From positions 62,001-126,000 of the forward strand of contig JANSXS010000002.1 in the NCBI GenBank assembly GCA_024742835.1: a DNA stretch of 64,000 bases. Direction: 5' to 3'. Positions 58,515 through 64,000 of the stretch are shown here, piece by piece; within the stretch, counting starts at the first letter, position 1; every line of letters starts with the position of its first letter. This stretch comes from Paracoccaceae bacterium. GTDB lineage: Bacteria; Pseudomonadota; Alphaproteobacteria; Rhodobacterales; Rhodobacteraceae. Position numbers and translations under genes: made by a program. The notes below the pieces were generated by a model, which did no database searches, was not told where the DNA came from, and worked only from the letters and a program-made list of their open reading frames with translations.

Positions 58515-59427
58515 TGCGCTCGATCTCGAACGGGGTCGTCTGGTAAATCTCGTTGATCCAGTTGCCGTAAAGCAAATGCGCATGGCTGCGCCAGCGGTTC
58601 TGCGGCGGGCGGGCCGGATTGTTGTCGGGGTAGTAATTGCACGGCACGGTCACCGGCGTGCCAGCGGCCACATCACGGTCGTATTCCTGCTTGAGCGTGT
58701 CGCTGTCGTATTCCAGATGGTTGAAGATATAAAGGCCACGTCGCGCGGGATCCTCCACCAGACAGGGGCCGACCTCGTCACTGTCCAGCAGGATGTGCAG
58801 CCCGTCCGCCGCCTCGATCTCGGCGCGTTTCATTTCCGTCCAGCGGCTGACGGGGATCACGCAATCATCCGAAAACCCCCGCAGATATGGCGAGGCGGGT
58901 GCCATGTTACGATGCCGGAAACAGCCGAACGCCTTGGCATCCAGCAGATGTTTCTGCACACCGTGGAAATGGTTGATCATCGCCATGCCGCCCCAGCAGA
59001 CGCCGAAGGTGGAATGCACATGGGTTCGGGTCCAGTCAAAGACGCGCACCAGTTCGTCCCAATAGGTGACCGCGTCGAAGTGCAGATGTTCGATCGGGGC
59101 GCCGGTGATGATCAGTCCGTCGAATTTCTCGCCGGTGGCGGCCACGTCCTCGAACGGGCGGTAAAAACTTTCCATATGCTCGGCCGCGGTATTGCGGGCG
59201 CGGTGTTCCGACATGCGGATCAGGCTGAGGTCGATCTGAAGCGGGGTTGCGCCGATGAGCCGCGCGAACTGGTTTTCCGTCTGGATCTTCTTGGGCATCA
59301 GATTCAGCAGACCGATGCGCAGCGGGCGTATATCCTGCCGCGAGGCCAGATCATCGTCCAGCACCATCACACCTTCGCGGGTGAGCACATCGAAGGCTGG
59401 CAGATCAGAGGGAATCCGGAGGGGCAT
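58504..59427 (-). CDS. metAA: Homoserine O-acetyltransferase of the MetA family
   Basis: 307 residues. MetA-type enzymes activate homoserine for methionine synthesis. The nucleophile is Cys144 in [33 protein letters not shown] and [17 protein letters not shown] are family-typical. In the acyl-CoA site the sequence is GAPIEHL: Glu113 aligns with the Glu reported to select acetyl-CoA in Bacillus MetA, where E. coli has Gly and uses succinyl-CoA. So acetyl-CoA is the likely donor. Start ATG 59427; it precedes the alpha/beta hydrolase. Confidence 0.92.
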   Translation of the reverse strand: MPLRIPSDLPAFDVLTREGVMVLDDDLASRQDIRPLRIGLLNLMPKKIQTENQFARLIGATPLQIDLSLIRMSEHRARNTAAEHMESFYRPFEDVAATGEKFDGLIITGAPIEHLHFDAVTYWDELVRVFDWTRTHVHSTFGVCWGGMAMINHFHGVQKHLLDAKAFGCFRHRNMAPASPYLRGFSDDCVIPVSRWTEMKRAEIEAADGLHILLDSDEVGPCLVEDPARRGLYIFNHLEYDSDTLKQEYDRDVAAGTPVTVPCNYYPDNNPARPPQNRWRSHAHLLYGNWINEIYQTTPFEIERIGT

Positions 59428-59451
59428 GGCAGGCTTTCGAAAATTGGGTTC

Positions 59452-60324
59452 TCAGGTAGGTGCGCAAGGCGTGCGTGCAAGGGCCATCGCGATCAACTCG
59501 TCGAATGTGCCCGCGTCCTTGCAGGCAGCGACCTCGTCCGCGGTGACGGTCACGCCCCATTTTTCCATCGCGGCGTAACGCGGTTCACGATGCGCCAGCG
59601 CGCGGGCATAGGTCCAGCGGACGAATTCATCCGGGTCAACATCGCCTTCCACGAAATTGTTTTCACGAAGATATTCCTGCCACGCGGCATCAAGGAACTC
59701 GGGTTGATAGCACATCGGCTTGGGCGCGCGATCAAAGCGGCGGATCAGTTCCTGCCGGTGTGCGTCATCGCCCTTGATGCGCACCAGCAGACAATGCCGT
59801 GAAAGCTCTGTCAGTACCGGATCGCCCGCATCATCGCCATCGACCCATTCGCAAATCGACCCGCCGGTATCGCAGATGAAATGCGGATATCCATAAAGCG
59901 CCTGCGCGCGGGCGATGAAATGCCCGGTATCCATGAGCGCCGCGATCTCGGCGCGGCGAAACTGTTCTTGTCGGATGCGGAACTCTGCAAAGGGCAGGCC
60001 ACCGCGCGCCGGATCACCGGGCTTGCCCAAATAGGTGGATACGGGCGACAGGTTGTCGAAGGTGATGTTGGAGCCAATATAAATCGAGTCCGTCATCAGC
60101 AGATCACGCAGAAAGGGCACCCTCATGGCGTGGGCCTTGGCATTGTCCACGATCAGCTCGCCCATGTAGCGGGTGCCGATACGGTAATCTATGGAATAGT
60201 GAAACCACGCGCCCGCGTCGCGCAGCATATTGGACAAATGCGTTTTGCCGAGGCCGGACATGCCGTAAAACAGCACGCGTTTATGCGGGGCGTCGCGCCA
60301 GTCCCGAGCGGAGGAATAGATCAT
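59452..60324 (-). CDS. P-loop ATPase/kinase-like protein
   Basis: 290 residues. Walker A VLFYGMSGLGKTHLSNMLRD lies near residue 17; FHYSIDYRIGTRYMGELIVD and YGYPHFICDTGGSICEWVDG are conserved-looking segments with a possible Walker B acidic pair. The overall form resembles small-molecule or nucleoside kinases, but I cannot name the family. AGAGGTGG precedes ATG 60324. It stands 24 bp upstream of metAA. Confidence 0.75.
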   Translation of the reverse strand: MIYSSARDWRDAPHKRVLFYGMSGLGKTHLSNMLRDAGAWFHYSIDYRIGTRYMGELIVDNAKAHAMRVPFLRDLLMTDSIYIGSNITFDNLSPVSTYLGKPGDPARGGLPFAEFRIRQEQFRRAEIAALMDTGHFIARAQALYGYPHFICDTGGSICEWVDGDDAGDPVLTELSRHCLLVRIKGDDAHRQELIRRFDRAPKPMCYQPEFLDAAWQEYLRENNFVEGDVDPDEFVRWTYARALAHREPRYAAMEKWGVTVTADEVAACKDAGTFDELIAMALARTPCAPT

Positions 60325-60451
60325 GGGCCACCTCTGATGTCGCTTGCCGTGGTAGCCACCGGCGGCAGAGTGGTCAAACCCGAAAACCGGCGCGTGATGC
60401 GAAAAGGCACCGCCTGCCATGGACGGCACCTGTGATCCTGTCCGTGCCGCG

Positions 60452-61504
60452 TCAGAAGCGGAATCCCAGTTTCATGCCGACGGCAATGGCATCGTTGCTG
60501 GTGAAATTCCCGTTAATGCCTTGCGACACCGCGTCGCCAAGCGCGATATAGCGGATCCCGGTGCTGAGTTCCCAGCTTTCGGTCGCGTAGCTGACGCCGA
60601 CACCGTAGCTGACATAACCGTCCTTGCCCGACAGGTTGCCAACGATATCATCCTGATCTTCTTCATAGCCAAGGGTCAACGCACCCGACCAGTTTTCATT
60701 GAACCGGCGACCGACACCGATTTCATAGGACCAGATATCCGATCTGCCCAAGGCGATGGCACCGGGTGTGAAATCCTGTGGCGCGATCTGAAACTCGGTC
60801 CATTCCTGCCAGCGAATCGAGCCGAAGAGCAAAGTGGCTGCGGCAATACCGGACTGGACATGCAGCGTGACCGCCTGTGGTGTCTTCACCTCGAAGGGCG
60901 TGCCGGTATTGTCGCTGAACCCGTGCTCGATCTCGGATTCGTAGGTCAGCGCGACCTTGAGCGCGATATCACGGCGTTCATAGGCCCCGCCGATGACATA
61001 GCCCATTTGCCAGTCGTAATCGACATTCAGCGCATAGGCGATCGGGAAGGTTATGTTCAGATTACCCTTCATGCCCTGCACGCGCAGGCCGCCATAGGCG
61101 CTGAAGTTTTCGTCAAACTGATATTTGAGATAGCCGGTCGTGGCAAAAACGTCGAGTTCCGCATTCGAGCCTGCGAAGGGATAGCCCGTGGCGCGCGCAT
61201 AATCCACATTCGCGCCGTAAGGCTGGTTCGCCACGATGGCATAGGTCAGTTTTTCGTTGATCTGCTGTTTGAAACCCACGGCGTAATTCTGGAACCGTGC
61301 CGTCATATTGCCGGAGCCTGACGCTCCCAGTGCCGAAGACGACGCACGGACATCCGGCGTCACGACGGATGCGGAAAACTCCAGATAGGTCTTGCCGTTT
61401 TCGTAAAGGATTTGCGAGACGTCCGGCGCACGCTGGATTTCACCAGCCTGTGCCGTGGTGGCGGCGATGCCAAGCGATGCGGCGGCCAGCGTGATTTTTT
61501 TCAT
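60452..61504 (-). CDS. FadL/OmpP1-family outer membrane protein
   Basis: 350 residues. Signal peptide MKKITLAAASLGIAATTAQA with AQA-GE cleavage. The mature protein is a 14-strand-type barrel ending in GMKLGFRF, the C-terminal Phe signature of outer membrane barrels. Segments AVGFKQQINEKLTYAIVANQ and RYIALGDAVSQGINGNF are FadL-like. It may take up long-chain fatty acids or other hydrophobic compounds. GAGGAGAG lies upstream of ATG 61504. Confidence 0.85.
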   Translation of the reverse strand: MKKITLAAASLGIAATTAQAGEIQRAPDVSQILYENGKTYLEFSASVVTPDVRASSSALGASGSGNMTARFQNYAVGFKQQINEKLTYAIVANQPYGANVDYARATGYPFAGSNAELDVFATTGYLKYQFDENFSAYGGLRVQGMKGNLNITFPIAYALNVDYDWQMGYVIGGAYERRDIALKVALTYESEIEHGFSDNTGTPFEVKTPQAVTLHVQSGIAAATLLFGSIRWQEWTEFQIAPQDFTPGAIALGRSDIWSYEIGVGRRFNENWSGALTLGYEEDQDDIVGNLSGKDGYVSYGVGVSYATESWELSTGIRYIALGDAVSQGINGNFTSNDAIAVGMKLGFRF

Positions 61505-61685
61505 ATGTCCCTCTCCTCCAAGGCAGGGCGGGACGTTACCAATTGTCACAAAGGCGTCAATCTATCCCGCAGCATCGCTTCTGTCCGGTTGGCGACAAGA
61601 GTGTCTTGCGTTACCACGTATCGCGCTGAGGTGTCGGGTTAAAAGGCCCAAAATCATAGGCTTTGCCTATGTTTTGGAACTTACC

Positions 61686-62579
61686 TCAACCTTTACGGGT
61701 CTGCGACCAAAGGTTGAGGTAATTCGCCCCAAAGATCACCACCGCCCCAAGGATGACGAAAATGTCGATCGGCTCGTTGTAGATCATCAGGCCCACCACG
61801 GCGATCACTGGCAGGCGCAGGAAATCGACCGGCGAGACAAGGGTCGCCGGCGCGATGGACAGCGCCGAGGTGATGCAGAAATGCGCCATCAGCCCGGCCA
61901 GCCCGATGGCCACGATCCAGGGTGCTGTTTCCAGCGAGGGCAGGGCGATATAGCCATCATGGCCTGCGCAGATCAGCCCGAAAACAGTTTGCGTCGCGGT
62001 CATCCACAACAAGATGCAGGTGAGCGTTTCGGTGCGGGTCAGCATCTTTGTGAAGATGATCGAACCAGCGAAACCGATGGCGGCGGCGGCCGCGCTGAGC
62101 GTGCCGACATTGATCGTCTCGACGCTGGGGCGCGCCACGATCAGGATGCCCGTGAACCCGATGACCGCTGCAAGCACCCGCATCCGCGTCAGACGCTCGC
62201 CCAGGATCAGCGGTGACAGCATCAGCACCCAGAGCGGCGTGGTGAATTCCAGCGCAAAGACCTGTGCCAGCGGGATAAGTGTGATGGCATAGAACCACAG
62301 GTTCTGCCCGGTGAAATGAAAGATATTGCGCGTCAGGTGAATACCGGGGCTGCGCAGGGTGATGTCGCCCAGGCGGCCCGTCAGGGTCGCGACACCCAGC
62401 ACGATGACAAGCCCCACCATGCTGCGATATGTCATGATTTCAAAGGTATCGAGCGCAAAGCTCACCTCGCGGCCCGACACGGCCATGATCGAAAAAGACG
62501 CAACCGCGCCCAACATCCACAGCGCCGCTTTCAAGACCTGCACGGGTTCTTGCGTCCCCGGTGCGGTCGTCACTCCCAT
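61686..62579 (-). CDS. DMT/EamA-family transporter
   Basis: 297 residues, ten helices. [40 protein letters not shown] and the second EamA repeat ([18 protein letters not shown]) are clear. SSA: substrate unknown. Its start overlaps the end of guaA by 10 nt, so it is probably co-transcribed with guaA. Confidence 0.85.
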   Translation of the reverse strand: MGVTTAPGTQEPVQVLKAALWMLGAVASFSIMAVSGREVSFALDTFEIMTYRSMVGLVIVLGVATLTGRLGDITLRSPGIHLTRNIFHFTGQNLWFYAITLIPLAQVFALEFTTPLWVLMLSPLILGERLTRMRVLAAVIGFTGILIVARPSVETINVGTLSAAAAAIGFAGSIIFTKMLTRTETLTCILLWMTATQTVFGLICAGHDGYIALPSLETAPWIVAIGLAGLMAHFCITSALSIAPATLVSPVDFLRLPVIAVVGLMIYNEPIDIFVILGAVVIFGANYLNLWSQTRKG

Positions 62580-64000
62580 TCAATGGTGCCCGGCGGTTTG
62601 CTGGTGATGTCATAGGTCACGCGGTTGATGCCCTTGACCTCGTTGATGATGCGCGTGGCGGTCTCACCCAGAAAATCGTGCGAAAACGGATAGTAATCGG
62701 CCGTCATCCCATCAACGGAGGTCACAGCGCGCAGCGCGCAGGCGAAATCATAGGTACGCCCATCGCCCATTACACCCACGGTGCGCACGGGCAGGATGGC
62801 CACGAAGGCCTGCCAGATCTCGTCATACAGGCCGTGCTTGCGGATCTGGTCGATATAAACGGCATCCGCCTTGCGCAGGATTTCCAGCTTTTCGCGGGTG
62901 ATCTCGCCGGGGCAGCGGATGGCAAGGCCGGGGCCGGGGAACGGGTGACGCCCGATAAAGCTGTCGGGCAGGCCCAGTTCACGGCCCAGCGCGCGCACCT
63001 CGTCCTTGAACAGCTCGCGCAGCGGCTCCACCAGTTTCAGGCCCATCTTTTCCGGCAGGCCGCCAACATTGTGGTGGCTTTTTATCGTCACAGAAGGCCC
63101 GCCCGAAAAGCTGACGCTTTCGATGACGTCGGGATAAAGCGTGCCCTGTGCCAGGAACGCCGCGCCCTCGATGCTGTCGGCGTGTTTCTGGAACACGTCG
63201 ATGAACAGCCGACCAATGGTTTTTCGCTTTTCTTCCGGGTCGCTTACGCCCTCAAGTTCACCCAGGAAAAGGTCCGATTCATCGGCATGTATCAGCGGAA
63301 TATTGTAATTGTCGCGGAACATCTTTGCGACCTCGTCCGCCTCGTTTAGGCGCAAAAGCCCGTGATCGACGAACACGCAGGTCAGTTGATCGCCGATGGC
63401 CTCGTGGATCAGCACGGCGGCCACGGAGCTGTCCACGCCGCCCGACAGCCCGCAAATCACCTTGGCGTCGCCCACCTGTTCGCGGATCTTGCGCACCGCC
63501 TCGTCGCGGTAGGCGTCCATCGTCCAGTCACCCTTGAAGCCCGCGTCGCGTACGAAATTTTCGTAAAGCGTCTTGCCGTTGGGGGTGTGATGCACTTCGG
63601 GGTGGAACTGCACCGCCCAGAAGCGGCGCGCGGGGTCGCCGGTGATGGCAAAGGGCGCGCCTGGTGAGGTGCCGTAGACCTCGAATCCGGGGGCGATCTG
63701 GCTCACATGGTCGCCATGGCTCATCCAGACCTGTTCGCGGCCTGTGCCATCCATGAACCAGCCGGTCAGCAGATCAGAGCGTGCGTCAGACGGGCTGACC
63801 CAGGCGCGGCCGAATTCGGCGGTCGCGTGTTCGCCTGCCTCCACCTTGCCGCCAAGGTCGTGCATCATGACCTGTTGACCGTAACAGATGCCAAGGATCG
63901 GCACGCCCATGTCGTAGACGGATCGGGGCGGGCGAGGGCTGCCGTCGCGCATGACCGAATCGGGCCCGCCGGAGAATATCACGGCCTTGGGCGCGAACTC
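62570..64000 (-). CDS. guaA: GMP synthase (glutamine-hydrolysing), 5' end beyond window
   Basis: About 477 residues are visible of the family length near 520; the first ~40 lie to the right. GuaA aminates XMP to GMP. The amidotransferase Cys is in [17 protein letters not shown], its His/Glu in [13 protein letters not shown]; the synthetase P-loop is [17 protein letters not shown]; the end KPPGTIEWE is invariant. The coding frame continues to the window edge ([16 protein letters not shown]), so it is not a shortened gene. Confidence 0.97.
   Translation of the reverse strand, partial: EFAPKAVIFSGGPDSVMRDGSPRPPRSVYDMGVPILGICYGQQVMMHDLGGKVEAGEHATAEFGRAWVSPSDARSDLLTGWFMDGTGREQVWMSHGDHVSQIAPGFEVYGTSPGAPFAITGDPARRFWAVQFHPEVHHTPNGKTLYENFVRDAGFKGDWTMDAYRDEAVRKIREQVGDAKVICGLSGGVDSSVAAVLIHEAIGDQLTCVFVDHGLLRLNEADEVAKMFRDNYNIPLIHADESDLFLGELEGVSDPEEKRKTIGRLFIDVFQKHADSIEGAAFLAQGTLYPDVIESVSFSGGPSVTIKSHHNVGGLPEKMGLKLVEPLRELFKDEVRALGRELGLPDSFIGRHPFPGPGLAIRCPGEITREKLEILRKADAVYIDQIRKHGLYDEIWQAFVAILPVRTVGVMGDGRTYDFACALRAVTSVDGMTADYYPFSHDFLGETATRIINEVKGINRVTYDITSKPPGTIEWE

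Overview
The window is 64 kb of a high-GC alphaproteobacterial chromosome, most likely a member of the Rhodobacteraceae (roseobacter group). The main reasons are a ChpT-type histidine phosphotransferase, an adjacent olsB-olsA ornithine-lipid pair, ribosomal protein L21 with a long helix-hairpin-helix extension, stand-alone methyl-tetrahydrofolate:corrinoid and MetF-like proteins next to a Virulence_fact protein, and Entner-Doudoroff genes (edd; zwf-pgl-pgi). No species can be named from the sequence alone.

Layout. 1-7.5 kb: 3' part of edd, a LuxR-type response regulator broken by a one-base frameshift, a one-carbon cluster (methyl-THF methyltransferase, MetF-like reductase, Virulence_fact protein), then ppx and rlmE. 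7.5-18.9 kb: a coherent amide-nitrogen locus. On the minus strand lies an ABC transporter of the urea/short-chain-amide class (urtABCDE-like), followed by formamidase fmdA and fmdB. Divergent from it lies an unusual hybrid histidine kinase whose input domain is an NCS1-type permease, overlapping a LuxR-type response regulator. A perfect 8+8 bp dyad sits in the divergent promoter region. 19.0-20.0 kb: an FAD amine oxidase-like protein.

20.1-28.6 kb is an 8.5-kb integrated element in the 3' end of tRNA-Ser(CGA), bounded by a 14-bp direct repeat. It carries a P4-type tyrosine integrase, an AlpA-like regulator, a DUF3987-like replication protein followed by an iteron-like repeat region, a translationally coupled block of four unrecognised genes and, at the tRNA end on the opposite strand and in visibly lower-GC DNA, a two-gene module. 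One of those two proteins has a PUA/EVE-like signature and the other is a membrane-anchored coiled-coil protein. No capsid, portal or terminase gene is recognisable, so it looks like a satellite or small genomic island. The two-gene module is the best candidate in the window for an undescribed (possibly anti-phage) system.

28.8-44 kb: core genes, including two DUF2059 proteins, rplU-rpmA, obgE-proB-proA, chpT, olsBA, a ThiE-like protein, a TrmJ-like methyltransferase, ctaA, an M32 carboxypeptidase and an AbrB-family membrane protein. Next to the last lies a fossil in which an iorA 5' end is joined to an iorB 3' end. 44.6-64 kb: a radical SAM protein, zwf-pgl-pgi, a DUF985 cupin, eno, two DMT transporters, a Fur-family regulator, SelO, PPK2, a MetA-type homoserine acyltransferase with the acetyl-CoA signature, a FadL-like porin, and guaA running off the right edge.

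A 116-bp repeat with inverted ends occurs twice (2751 and 56529), 94% identical. Each copy directly abuts a minus-strand gene and supplies its stop codon. It looks like a TA-flanked MITE. Coordinates, reading frames and motifs were read by eye; no database search was run.
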